From Neocallimastix lanati (nom. inval.) (Eukaryota; Neocallimastigomycota; Neocallimastigomycetes; Neocallimastigales; Neocallimastigaceae): a stretch of DNA of 64,000 nt. The notes beneath the pieces were generated by a model, which was not told where the DNA came from, ran no database searches, and was given only the letters and a program-made list of their open reading frames with translations. Location of the stretch: the NCBI GenBank assembly GCA_016946835.1, contig JACVTC010000247.1, positions 1-64,000 on the forward strand. The letters run 5' to 3'. Of this stretch, positions 10,160 through 22,310 are shown piece by piece. The stretch's first letter is position 1, and each line of letters starts with the position of its first letter. The translations under genes were made by a program, and so were the position numbers.

Positions 10160-13100
10160 ATGAAAATAAAAAATAATTATAATAATACTAATGATAATAA
10201 TTTACATAATAATAATAATAATAATAATAATTCATATAATGCTAGTGCAACTTCAAATAATGATGTAATAAATAATGGATATCCTTATAATGATAATTCA
10301 CATAATTATGATATAAACAATAATTATTTAAATAAGAATAATAAAATAAATTATACAAACAGTTTATTTGATGATAATCATACAAGTATTGATAATATTT
10401 ATTCCAATAATAATAATAATAATAACTTAAATAATATAGAATATCTTAGTAAGAATATTAGTAACGGTTATAAATTAAATAATAGTAATCATAACAACAT
10501 CTATGAAAATGACACTATTAATAAACAAGTTAACAATGATGTTAATATAAATAATACTTATAAAAATAATAATGATGATCAAAGTAACAATGAAATTGAT
10601 TTAAATAGAATTTCTATAAATGATAATGAAAAGAAAATTAATAATGAACCTAATTCAAATAATATTTATAATAATTTTGATAATTACCATAATGAGGAAA
10701 TTATCGCTGTTGCCCAAAAGAAAGGTAAAAATAATTCAATAAAAATCTCCCCATATACCAAAGAAATAAAGAAAAAGCTTATAGATAATCCAGTTCCAAT
10801 TATTACAAATGCTATGAAGAAAAATACTATTATGAAAAGAAAATTAAACGTTAATAAATTAGCAACTACAGGAACACCTGATATGATAATAGATGAGGGA
10901 GGAACGAATGTCAAACTATCAACAGAAAAAGAAGAAGGTAAAGAATTTAAAGAAAATAAAGATCATAAAAATGTTACTTTCAATGAATCTATTGAAATTT
11001 TTGAGGATTCACAACCACCAACTAATCAAACAATAACTAATAATAATACAAATAAATTAGAATATTTGGATCTTTCTTATATCAATCAACCAAATATTAG
11101 AAATGTAAAAAAAGCGAATAAATTGAATAAAATAAATGAAATACTGAGCAGTAACAAAGATGATATACCCATCAATGTTAAAAGTTATTCCAAGCCAGAG
11201 AAACACATAAAAATGATGGAAGATTTTAATGAATTTAAAATTAAGGACTTTATCAAGGAAGTAGCATCAACCGAAGTCATAACGAAGTTAGTATATTTGT
11301 TAGACCTGTTTCCAAAGTTCAGGTCAGAATTTACAAAAGCATTAAAATTAACCGAAGGAAAAGAGAAAATAAAGAAAAATTTGAATACATCTTTAATAAA
11401 TGTAATGACAATTATAAGCCAACATAAAGTGATTAAAGTTAAAGGCACTGTGGATAAGAAACCAGCTGAAATTTTCTTGGACTCGTGTGCTAGCGTTAAT
11501 TTGATTACCACTACGGCTTTAAAAAAATTTAAAATTAATAAAAATCCTATTGGGAGAATATCCGAAAAAATTTTTCAGGTATATTCCAACAATTCAACTT
11601 GTTCAGATATTTATGAACTAAAAATATCTATTGGAAATTACACTTTTATCGATTACTTTAGGAAAATTGATAAGGATGATATCTTTGATATATTAATAGG
11701 TATTGACACACTTAAACGAAATAGATTTGATATAAATTTAGTTAATGATACCTTATATCATATTGATGAAAATAATAATCCTATAGAATTAGCTTCTTTA
11801 TTTTATGATGTTAGCTTGAGTCCTTCTGAAAGTACAAATAGAATTAATGACGAAGAAAATAATATGAATAAGGAGAATAATATAAATAATAATTCTTCTG
11901 AAGAGAATGATGAGGATTCTGAAACTAGTTGGAGTGACAATGATAATAATAATGATAATAATAATATACTTTTTACATATGCTAAATCAGAGTTACCTAA
12001 TATTAACATAAATAATTTTAATGTAAAATTACCTTTCTTTAATAGTGTCGACATCGATAAAGAAAATAATATCAAAATAAAAACGAATAATAATAAGAAT
12101 GATGATAAAATTGACAATTATAAAATAAATGATCATAAAATTAATTCTAAAGTTACAAACAATATAAATCCCATACTACATTCTAAACTTCCATCAAAAA
12201 TCGATTCTGATCAAAACGGCAATAACAAATTAAATAGTAATTATAAATTAGTAGATAGAAATGTTGAAAGGAAAGAATATAAGAATAAAACGGTTGATAT
12301 TACAACACAATTGATTCCATCTCTTTTATTAATAACTAATGAAGTACTACATAATGAAAACGAGGTTTGCACAGACGACACAATATCTAAACTGGAAATG
12401 ATTCACTCTATTGTAAAAAAATTACCAGAAAATTTGAAAGCTGATGTAGAAAAATTATTTTTAAATTATATTAGTGTTCTTGCACTGAAAACTGACGATT
12501 TGGGTTCGTCAAAGCTATATCCTCATAGAATTAATTTAATACCAGGAACAACACCTATTAAACAGAGGGCCTACCGTATTTCAAAAGTGCAAGCTGATGC
12601 ACTTAAAAAGGAATTAATTAAACTTATAAATAATAACTTAATTGTCCCTTCTAGTTCTCCTTGGTCTTCTCCTGTAGTACTGGTACCGAAAAAGAATGGT
12701 CAAGTGAGAATGTGTGTTGACTACAGGAAGATTAATAATTGTACATTAAAGGACGCTTATGCACTTCCTTTAATAGATGATATACTTTACTATGTTAGCG
12801 GTGATATTTCTATTTTGTCTACTATTGATCTCTTCTCAGGGTACCATCAGATTCCTATGCATTCTGATGATAAAGATATCACTTGCTTTACGACCATTTA
12901 CGGAAACTTTAATTTTGAAGTTATGCCTTTTGGACTATGCAACGCTCCCGCTACTTTTCAAAGGGAGATGAACAGAATATTTTTTGATTTAATCGGAGTA
13001 TGTGTTTTTATTTACATAGATGACTTAGTTATTTATTCTCCTTCATTAGATCAACACATCAAAGACCTAGAAAAAGTATTCCTCATTCTTGCTAATAATG

Positions 13101-15485
13101 GATTAAAAGTGAATTTTGAAAAATGTGATTTCTTTAAAGAAGAAGTTGAGCTCCTTGGTCATACTCTTTCTACTAAGGGTATAAAACCTATGAATTCTAA
13201 AATAAAAGTTATTGCTAATTGGTTACCTCCTTCTAATTTAAAACAGTTACGTTCTTTCTTAGAGGCAATTGGATATTACCGGAAATTCATTAGCCATTTT
13301 GCCCAAATTGCTAAACCTTTATATGATTTAACAAAAAAGAATGTTCCTTTTGTTTGGTCTACCGAATCTAATAATGCATTTGAATTTTTAAAAATTCGTC
13401 TTATTAATGCACCTATATTGTCACCTCCAAATTTTGATAAACCATTTATCGTTCGTTCAGATGCATCTAAATCAGGAATTGGCGGGGTACTACTTCAGTT
13501 AGACGATGACAACATTGAGAAGCCATTATATTATGAAAGTAGGACACTTTCCAATTCTGAAATCAATTATAGCATTACAGAACTTGAGGGGCTTGCCGCA
13601 TTTTACTGTGTCATGAAATTTAAACCTTTTCTCACTGGTAATAGTTTTGAGACAATTCTTTATACCGATCATAAGCCTTTAGTTTACATATTTAAAAATA
13701 AAGAACCTTCTTCAGCAAGGCATGTCAAATGGATAACTGAGTTCAGTATTTTAAAAATTAAAGTGTTATATGAAGAGGGGAGGAGGAATGTAGTTGCTGA
13801 TGCACTATCTAGATTACATTCTAACAATGAAAAATATATAATCAAAAATATAAAAAATGATGATAAACATATAAAAAATAAAAATAAAAGAAATAATATA
13901 AAAAATTATAATAAAGATGTATTCAACCAAGTTATAAATAATGAAATTCAAAATTGTGAAATTAAAAATAATGAAGAAATTAGAAATAAGAAAAATACTA
14001 AAATTAATAAAATAAAAGAGTTAGTGGATGAAATTAAGATCAATAGTAATAATGAAAATTACAAAATGGAATATGAGGAAATTAAAAATAATGTAAATAA
14101 CATTAATAAGTTTAATAAGTTTAATAATAAATTACATAATAATAATAGTGAAAATAATGGAGTGGAAAATAAATTGAATGTGAATTATATGGTATTTCAA
14201 ACTGAAGAAAATAATAAACATAGTTTTAATAATAATGATAATAATAATAATAATATTAATCATGTTAATACTAATAATAATGATATTGATGATAGTACTG
14301 AAATACTAAATGATTTCTATAAAAAAATAATAAACCAGAAATTTGTATTAATTGATGGAGTTCAGTATTATAAAGATAATAATGAATTAAGAAAAGTAAT
14401 AATTAATGATAATGAAAAATGGGAACTTATTAGTAAAGCTCATTGTTTAGGACATGAAGGTAACTTTAAAACCTACCATCGTTTGAAAAGGAACTATTAT
14501 TGGATAGGAATGAATAAGGATATCAGATTATTTATTAAATCTTGTCATGTATGTCAATTATGTAAACCACAACCACCGAATGTATTTACAGAAGATTTAG
14601 CTACACCCCCAGGTCTACCTTTTACTCGGGTAGGATTGGATTTAGTTGGACCCTTATACGAATCTTTCAGAGGTAATAAATATATAATAGTACTTGTAGA
14701 TTATTTAACAAAATGGGTGGAAGCTGAAGCATTAGCCAAAACAGAATCAGAAGATGTCATTAGATTTTTAAATAATATATTTTCAAGACACGGGATTCCA
14801 GAGATATTAATTACTGATAATGGCCCGCAATTCATATCTGATAAAACAAAAGCTTTCCTAGATTTAAATGATGTCTATGTACATTATATTAGTACTTATC
14901 ATCCTGCTTCTAACGGAGAAGTTGAAAACAGGAATAGAGAAATAGTCAAATATATTAGAATTCTTAAAAACCAATTTAAAGAATTAAGTAAACAAAATCA
15001 AGAATGGGATGATATTTTACCTAGTGCACTTTGGGCTTTAAGAACAACAAAAAATGAAGTTACTAAATTTAGTAGTTTCGAATTACTCTATGGTAGGAAA
15101 GACTTACAACCATTTGAATTAGCAATTAATATTGACAAAAGATTTCCTGAAGAATCAGAAGAAGAATATTTTGTTCGAAAATTTATTAATCACCATAATT
15201 GGATTTCTGAAGCAATCAAAAATATTGAAACTGCAAATGAATTATGGAAAGATAGGAGAAGACAGATTAAAAGATTAAGAAGTGAATTCAAACCAGGAGA
15301 CCTAGTTTTAGTTAGAAATTTCAATCGAAGGAAACTAGACCCTTATTATATCGGACCATTAAAAATAGTTAAACAGCAATTTAATATTGTCACAGTATGT
15401 GATCCTTATACGAACGAAATTGCAGAGAGAAACATTCATCTAAAAAATGTAATTCCATATATTAGTAATTTCCTAAATTATAATC

Positions 15486-15490
<5 letters not shown>
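10160..15490 (+). CDS. pol: Gypsy element B Pol polyprotein (PR-RT-RH-IN)
   Basis: 1776 residues from the first ATG; the frame is open upstream to 10031, so entry is probably by -1 frameshift. It is longer than the Pol of element A because of Asn-rich inserts: residues 1-180, about 560-720, and about 1235-1390 between RNase H and integrase. Domains in order: protease with DSCAS at D441; reverse transcriptase with the YIDD box at 952-955; RNase H (SDASKSGIGG, ADALSRL); integrase HHCC finger (His 1428 to Cys 1462/1465); DD35E triad D1494, D1553, E1589; then a GPL/GPY-type module near YYIGPLKI. No chromodomain is seen. No stop or frame break interrupts it, in agreement with the young LTRs. It replicates the element through reverse transcription and integration. 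Confidence 0.96.
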
Positions 15491-15527
<37 letters not shown>

Positions 15528-15699
15528 ATGATATATATATAAAAAAAAAAAAAAAAAAATTTTGATATATATAAAAATATAAAAAAAAAAAAATATAAAA
15601 AAAATATTATAAAATATATAATAGTATTATTAGTTTAATAAATATTTTAATATGCTTATAGACTTCAAGGGACGAAGTCTTAGCTAAGTGGGGGCATCT
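15491..15699 (+). other. Element B 3' untranslated part, hairpin and polypurine tract
   Basis: Two A runs (15490-15526 and around 15541-15559) are followed by A/T sequence, then a perfect GACTTC/GAAGTC hairpin at 15661-15679 and the polypurine tract AAGTGGGGGCATCT ending at 15699, directly before the LTR. The tract primes plus-strand DNA synthesis in LTR elements. Confidence 0.75.
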
Positions 15700-16315
15700 T
15701 GATGCATGTCCAGTAAAAATAATAGAAAATAATAGAAAAATTATTTAGAAAAATTATTAATATAAATATTTATTAAAAATTAATTTTATATAATGAATCT
15801 TAAAATATATTATTAATATATTATTAAAGATAATTTATTATTATTAATTATTAAAATATTAAATTAAATAATAATATTAAAAATATTAAAAGAATTGTTG
15901 ATAATATAGTAAAATTAGTTATATTAATTATAACGGAGATTGAATGTTTAATTAAATTGATGTTAATATTAAAATAATTTTTAAATAATGTTAAACAATA
16001 TGAATTAATAGTTATAAGTAAAAAGTTATGAATATTTATATTTATTAATTAATTTTAGTGTTTCGATAAATAAAATTTATAAAATTAGTAAAAAATATAA
16101 TTATGAAAATAATTTATAAATAAATATTTTCTTTTTTTTTAAGGAATAATAATAAAACATGTATTTTTTTTTATGATAAAATATAATAAATAAAATAATA
16201 AAAGATAAATAAATAAAAAGTAAATATAATTATTGTAATATAATATTCTTGGAGTAATTCCCTTTTGCACAAACGCCCAACTAACATATACGGTATTTAA
16301 TAAAATACCGTATCA
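15700..16315 (+). repeat. 3' LTR of element B
   Basis: 616 bp, near-identical to the 5' LTR (one extra T and C at 16308). The terminal inverted repeat is perfect here: ATACGGTATTT 16288-16298 and AAATACCGTAT 16303-16313 with a 4-nt loop. Its end CCGTATCA is also the reverse complement of the flanking TGATACGG at 16320-16327. Confidence 0.95.
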
Positions 16316-16969
16316 TTTATGATACGGAACAATCTAATATTGCTTATATTATTGAATTTATTATTTTATATTTGTTTTTATTTCTTTTATATTATTTTTA
16401 TTTTATATCTTTATTTTTATTTTAAATTTTTATTTGTATTTTTACTTTTACTTTATTTTTATTTTAGTTTTTATTATATTATTTTTATCTTATATTTTAT
16501 TTTTATTTTATATTTTTATTTTTATTTTTACTTTTACTTTTATTTTTACTTTAATTTTTATTATTTTTATATACTATTTTATTATTTTTTATATTTTATT
16601 TTAATTAATTAAAAATTTATTTGAACCAATAAAAAAACTTCATTAAATTCTATAAATAACTTGTAAAATCAAAAAATATTAAAAACTCTCTCTCAAAATT
16701 TTATAAATTAAATTTTAGAATAAAATAAGGTAAAATAAATTAAGGGTGTTTTAATTTAGTGTTAAGCTGTGTTGTTAATATAATAGTTTTAAGTTTAAAT
16801 AATAATTAAGTTAGTTAAGGGGTTTAAAATAAAATAAAAGAGAGCTTAGTTAATATTTAAAAACATTAGAATATTAATGTTGAGTTTAATTAGTTTAGAT
16901 AATATTCGGAAATAATTAAATAAGTTTAATTAGAATTAATTAGAATATATTATTATTGAAAATAAATAA
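16316..16969 (+). promoter_or_regulatory. LTR-like promoter region upstream of element C
   Basis: No gene. A TTTTA/TTTAT-rich stretch (16330-16610) is followed by CCAAT at 16626-16630 and a TATA box TATAAATAAC at 16651-16660. The TATA context resembles that of element A's LTR (7001-7020), so this may be the 5' LTR of element C, or the rest of the LTR into which B inserted. It may start with TGATACGG at 16320. The gag and protease regions expected after it are missing. Boundaries are inferred. Confidence 0.4.
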
Positions 16970-19634
16970 ATGAAAAGTCCTGTACCATTTAAGATTCGTT
17001 ACAATCATGAAATTTTCCTAAATACTTTAAATGAAAAATATAAAAATGAAATAATTAAAATTCTGGAGGAGAACTTAGAGATAGTTGCTACTTCTTCAGA
17101 AGAATTAACACCTTCTGATCTTCCTCCACATAAGATTAATTTAATTCCTGGTGCGAAACCAGCTAAGCAAAGGTGCTATAGATTAGTTAAATTTAAGTCG
17201 GATATACTTAAGGAGGAATTAATTAAATTAATTAATAAGAAATTAATTGAACCTTCTTGTTCCGAATGGTCATCGCCAATAATGTTAGTACCGAAGAAGA
17301 ACGGTAAATAACGATTATGTATTGATTATCGTAAGGTTAATGATTTAACAGTTAAAGATTCTTATTCATTACCTTACATTGATGAGATATTTGATAGTTT
17401 AGATGGGGCACAGATTTTTACAACAATGGATCTTTACTCTGGTTATTATCAAATTTTGATGGATGAGGAAAGTGTAGAAATTACCACCTTCACCACAAAA
17501 TTTGGTAACTACCAATTCAAGGTTATGCCTTTTGGTTTAACCGGAGCCCCAGCTACATTTCAAAGGGAAATGAATAGGATTCTTTTCCCATTTATAGGAA
17601 AGTTTGTTTTTAACTTTATAGATGATATTTTAATATACTCTAAGAGTATAGAAGAACATATAAGCCACATTAGGCAAGTGTTGGAAGTATTTCGCCAACA
17701 CAAATTGAAAATTAACATTGAAAAATGTGCCTTTACGCAGACTGAGGTAGAAGTCTTGGGTCATAAGGCATCAGTGAAAGGTTTAAGTCCCCAAGATAGC
17801 AAAATTAAGGCTATCGAGGAGTGGGTAGCACCTGTTGATGTTCATGAATTACGATCTTTTCTTGGAGCAGTAGGATATTATAGAAACTTTATTGATAAAT
17901 ATGCTCAAATCTCTGCTCCTTTATGTAAATTATTAAGAAAGAATGTTAAATATAAATGGAATACTGAACATCAACAAAGTTTTGATCTGTTAAAGGAAAA
18001 ATTAATAAATGCTCCAATTTTAAAATATCCAAGTTTTAATCAAAGGTTTATAATTAGAACGGATGCTTCCTATGAAGGTATTAGAGGAGTATTACTCCAA
18101 GAAGATTTAGAAACCAAAAAGGAACATCCAGTTCATTATATAAGTAGAAGTTTAAGTAAAGCCGAGAAATATTATGGCATTACTGACTTGGAAGGAGCTG
18201 CATTAATTTATTGTATTACTAAGTTGAAATCTTATATATTAGGAAATCCTAATAAAACAGTAGTAATAACAGATCATAAACTTTTAATCAGTTTCTAATA
18301 AGGAACCTAATAATGCTAGGCAAGCAAGGTGGTGCTTAACTGTTAGTACCCTTGGTGTTGAAGTTCAATATCAAATGGGTAAGAAAAATGTGTTAGCCGA
18401 TGCATTATCTAGGATGAAGAAAAGAGATGATTCTGTGGTATTGGCAACAAAGTTAACTTCAAAGGAAGAAGAAGAGTTGCTTTCTAAAACTATTAAAGAC
18501 TTTATAAATGAAAAATTTGTTACGATAGATGGTGAAGATTACTTTGTTGATGGTAATGACTATCGTAAATTAATTACTGATCAAACGGAAAGAGTAAAAC
18601 TTATTTTAGAAGCCCAAAAGATAGGTCATGAGGGATATTATAAGACTTATCAAAGGCTTAGTAAAAGTTTTTATTGGAATAATATGGTGATGGATATTAA
18701 AAGAGTGGTGCAAAGTTTTGACAAGTGTCAGTTGAATAGGTCACAACCATATCCAGAACCTACAGAAAATATTCCAACTAAAGTAGAAGGTCCTTTTATA
18801 CATTTGGGTTTAGATATTATTGGACCTTTGATTAAAACGAAAAATAATAATCAATATATTATGGTTGTGGTGGATTACTTCACCAAATGGGTTGAAGCAG
18901 AACCCATGGAAAATATAACATCACAGGATGTGATTAAGTTCTTAATTAATGTGTTTGCTCGTCATGGTGTTCCACAGGTAATAACAACTGACAATGGTGT
19001 TCAGTTCACCTCGGACATGACGAAAATATTTTTAGATCTCTATGATGTATATGTGAAGTTTATTTCCACATATCATCCTGAAAGTAATGGACTTACGGAA
19101 AACCGTAATAAAGAGATCGGAAAGTTATTGAGGTTGTTGGGTTCTAAGAATAAGGATTGGGATGAAGTTTTACCATCCGCCTTATGGGCTCTTAGAACTA
19201 CCAAAAATAAGGTAACAAAACACTCAAGTTTTGAGTTGGTTTATGGTAGGGAAGATCAGCAGCCTTTTGATATTGCTGCTAGACCTACCAAGGATATTAA
19301 TAAGTCATCGGATGAAGTGTTGTTAGAAAAATTTATAAATCATTACCGATGGACTTTAGAAGCAGCCGAAAATGTTAAAAATGCAAATAAGTGTTGGGCT
19401 GCTAGAAGAGAGGAAAAGAATAGTTTGAATGAAGGAAAAAGAATTAGGGAAGGTGATTTAGTTCTAGTTAGAAATTTTTCAAGAACTAAACTAGAACCTT
19501 ATTTTGTTGGTCCTCTTAAAGTTATAAAAAAAAAATTTAATACGGTTACCTTGGCTGATCCAAATTCTGGAATTCAAATGAATAGGAATGTTCATTTGAA
19601 GAATATAATCAAGTATAACTCAGCTTCGATGTAG
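16970..19634 (+). pseudogene. pol: Gypsy element C pol, gag/PR-deleted and broken
   Basis: Closely related to the Pol of element A, but starts only at the linker before reverse transcriptase; gag and protease are absent. Lesion 1: a TAA at 17309-17311 replaces the conserved Trp after KKNGK, and the same frame continues beyond it. RT (FIDD box near 17620) and RNase H follow. Lesion 2: about 5 nt are missing near 18290-18298 in the RNase H segment after TDHK, so coding resumes in another frame (ORF from 18375). The integrase is complete to the GPL module (YFVGPLKV), with the TDNG and TENRNKE motifs present, but the first zinc-finger Cys is Phe (SFDKC instead of NCEKC). It is a dead copy. Surviving protein similarity is high, so decay is fairly recent. 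Confidence 0.92.
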
Positions 19635-19644
19635 CTTGAGTTTT

Positions 19645-20432
19645 AGAGGGGGCATCATGGTAAAGAATGAATTAATAACCTTTATTTTATTATTAATAAT
19701 TCTTTACTAAATTGTACATTCCTATATTCTTGATAACCTAAACTTAATAATAAAATTTAATTTATTTTGATATAAATTAATTTTAACTTGTAAATAATGT
19801 AAATAAATTTTAATTAATTACTTTATTGTTATATTATTAAATATATGTATATATTAAAATACAATTGTAAATATTAAAATTATACTTTTAAGATACTAAA
19901 TTATTAAAACTATTAATTAAATGTTATTATAAATATTATTATAAAATTATTAAGATTATTAATTAAATTTATTATTAAAAATTATTATTAAAAATTATTA
20001 CTTATTATAAAAATTATTATTTAAATATTATCAATTTTATTAATTAAATATTATAAAAAATTTTATTTTATTTTTGATAATAATTACAAGTATTATTTAA
20101 AATAATTAAAGATTATTAAATTTATTATATTAATCTTTAAAAACAATTTATTTAACTTAAAAATATCAAAGAAAATAGTAAAAACTATTTTCTATATATT
20201 TATTTTATAATTATTTTTAATTAAATTATATTTGAATATTATATTATTATATTTATAAAAATTAAAACAAAAATGTATTATTGATATAAAATTAATTCAA
20301 TAATTCTATAAAATTACTTAAATTATAAACAACTAATTATACTTTAAATTCATAAAAAAATATAAATATTGTAAATATTTCTTAAAAATTAAATATGTGT
20401 ACTTCAAAAATAAAATTTTATATTAATAAATA
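19645..20432 (+). repeat. Element C polypurine tract and 3' LTR
   Basis: AGAGGGGGCATCA (19645-19657) is the polypurine tract, followed by a probable LTR starting TGG at 19658. Most of it matches the reverse complement of 21463-22310 at what looks like more than 80% identity. An internal inverted repeat AAAATAGT/ACTATTTT is conserved in both copies near 20174-20193. The right end is set where similarity to the inverted copy stops and is approximate. Confidence 0.6.
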
Positions 20433-20930
20433 AAAAAATACTTTTTAATAAAAAGAATTTTTTTTGTTAAAATCAAAGCAGGGTAATAACCGTCCCCCCT
20501 GCTTGATTTTAAATCCATAAGAATCAACCCCGAGTCTACCAATTTTATGTAATAATTCTATTAAGAACTAACTCAAAATAGAATTATTAACTACAACTTA
20601 ACGACTAATTCATTAAGTTGAGAAAATAAAATAAAATAAATTTTTTTACCTTTAGAGTAGAGTTTATTATAAAATTAATTATAATAATAACACAAAAAGT
20701 AAGAGAAGAATTGTTTGTATAAATTGATTTTAAAAATATGTTTTTGAATAAAATATTTTTATTAATTTATTAAAGTTAAAAATATAAAATTGTTACTATT
20801 ATAACTATGTTTTTTATAATAATAATTCTTGATTTCTCAAAGAGAACTCAAGAGCCTTATTTATATTTTTTTATGAAAATAAGGTTAAATAAGAAAGGGT
20901 TTTTTAATCTTAACAAATCTCTTATCTAGG

Positions 20931-21050
20931 AAAAGATTAAATAGAAAAACCTAGATAAGTTTTCGATCGATATTCTATCCATATCGATCATCGCATTAAT
21001 TAAGTAAAACCGATTACTTCTAATAAGTAATTGGAAAAAATCTTAATTAA
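20931..21050. repeat. Cluster of three consecutive stem-loops
   Basis: CTTATCTAGG 20931-20940 pairs perfectly with CCTAGATAAG 20950-20959. GATCGATAT 20965-20973 pairs with ATATCGATC 20981-20989. TTAATTAAG 20996-21004 pairs with CTTAATTAA 21042-21050 and encloses ATTACTT/AAGTAAT at 21013-21031. Three adjacent perfect stems are more than expected by chance and suggest a structured RNA or cruciform-forming DNA. Confidence 0.7.
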
Positions 21051-21160
21051 CCGATTCTCCAATCTAATCTAATGATTGAAAATAAAAGAATAAAATAATA
21101 AAAGATATTTCGATCATATAATTTATCCTTATATTAAAAATATAAAATTAAATAGTTAAT

Positions 21161-21255
21161 AAAATACAGAATACATTATAAAATACAGAATACATTATAA
21201 AATACAGAATACATTATAAAATACAGAATGCAATACAATACAGAATACATTAGTT
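21161..21255 (+). repeat. 20-bp minisatellite, ~4.5 copies
   Basis: Unit AAAATACAGAATACATTATA repeated head to tail, decaying at the right end into AATACAGAATACATTAG. Confidence 0.85.
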
Positions 21256-21462
21256 ACAGTAGAGAATTTAACATATTGTAAATATATTATTTAAAATTAA
21301 ATAAATTTTGTTAAATTAATGAATATTTAAAATTAAATTAAATAAATTTAATAAATATTAGTAATTAAATAAAGTTATAGTTATAATAACTTAACTTAGA
21401 AAATATAATTATTTGTTAGCAAATAATTATAGATTCTTACATTTTAGGATTCGTTACATTAA

Positions 21463-22310
21463 TATTAAAATTTATTTTTGAAGTACCTATTTTTATTTTA
21501 AGAATTTGTTGTATTATTTATATTTTTTTTGTAAATTTAACTATAATTAATTGTTTATAATTTAAATAATTTTATAGAATTATTGAATTAATTTTATATC
21601 AACAATTCATTTTTGTTTTAAATTTTATAAATGTAATAATATAATATTTAAATATAATTTAAATAAAAATAATTATAAAATAAATATATAGAAAATAGTT
21701 TTTACTATTTTCTTTGATATTTTTAAGTTAAATAAAATGTTTTTAAAGATTAATCTAATAAATTTAATAATCTTTAATTATTTTAAATAATACTTGTAAT
21801 TAGTTTCAAAAATAAAATAAAAATTTTATAATATTTAATTAATAATTTTAATAGCAATTTTGATAATATTTAATTAATAAAATTTTATAATAGTTAATAA
21901 TTTTTAATAATAATTTTTATAATAATATATAATAGTTTATAATAACTAAATTTTATAATGATATTTAATTAATAATTTTAATAATTTTATAATATTAATA
22001 GTATATATTAAATTTTATAATAATATTTAATTAATAATTTTAATAATTTTACAATAATTTTTATAATATTTAATTAATAGTTTTAATAAAGTATATAATT
22101 TTTAATATTTACTATAAAATTTTAATATATATATATGTTTAATAATATACAATAAATTAATTGATTTAAATTATTTACAAGTTAAGTTTAATTTATATTA
22201 AAATAAATTATTTTTACAATTAGATTTAGGTTATCAAGAATATAGGAAAGTACACTTAATTAAAGAATAATTATGTAAAATTATTTGAGGTAAGTATTAT
22301 TGCTAAATTG
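21463..22310 (-). repeat. Inverted LTR-like copy related to element C LTR
   Basis: Reverse complement of this segment aligns along 19690-20432. Shared landmarks include TATTCTTGATAACCTAA, the AAAATAGT/ACTATTTT palindrome and GTACTTCAAAAATAAA. It is probably a solo LTR, or one end of an oppositely oriented relative, and forms the right arm of a large imperfect palindrome about 2.6 kb across. Confidence 0.7.

Larger units (their letters stand above)
7150..16315 (+). mobile_element. Complete young Ty3/gypsy retrotransposon B
   Basis: A 9.17-kb element bounded by near-identical LTRs that begin TG and end CA, with a candidate primer binding site after the 5' LTR, gag, a -1 frameshift site, pol and a polypurine tract before the 3' LTR. 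TTTA at 7146-7149 is repeated at 16316-16319 (or TTTAT if the LTR starts one base later), a 4-5 bp target duplication typical of Ty3/gypsy integration. The LTRs differ at only two positions, so insertion was recent. Confidence 0.95.
20433..21462. other. Spacer between inverted LTR copies, rich in hairpins
   Basis: No coding signal. It is less A/T-extreme than the arms. Notable parts: a hairpin of AAAATCAAAGCAGGG (20469-20483) and CCCTGCTTGATTTT (20497-20510) with one bulge; a run of inverted repeats at 20931-21050 (own entry); and a tandem repeat at 21161-21255 (own entry). Origin unknown: it could be internal DNA of a decayed inverted element. Confidence 0.5.

Noticed and set aside
16319-16612. 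97-residue Phe/Tyr/Leu ORF
   Set aside because: Translation of TTTTA/TTTAT repeats in the LTR-like region upstream of element C.
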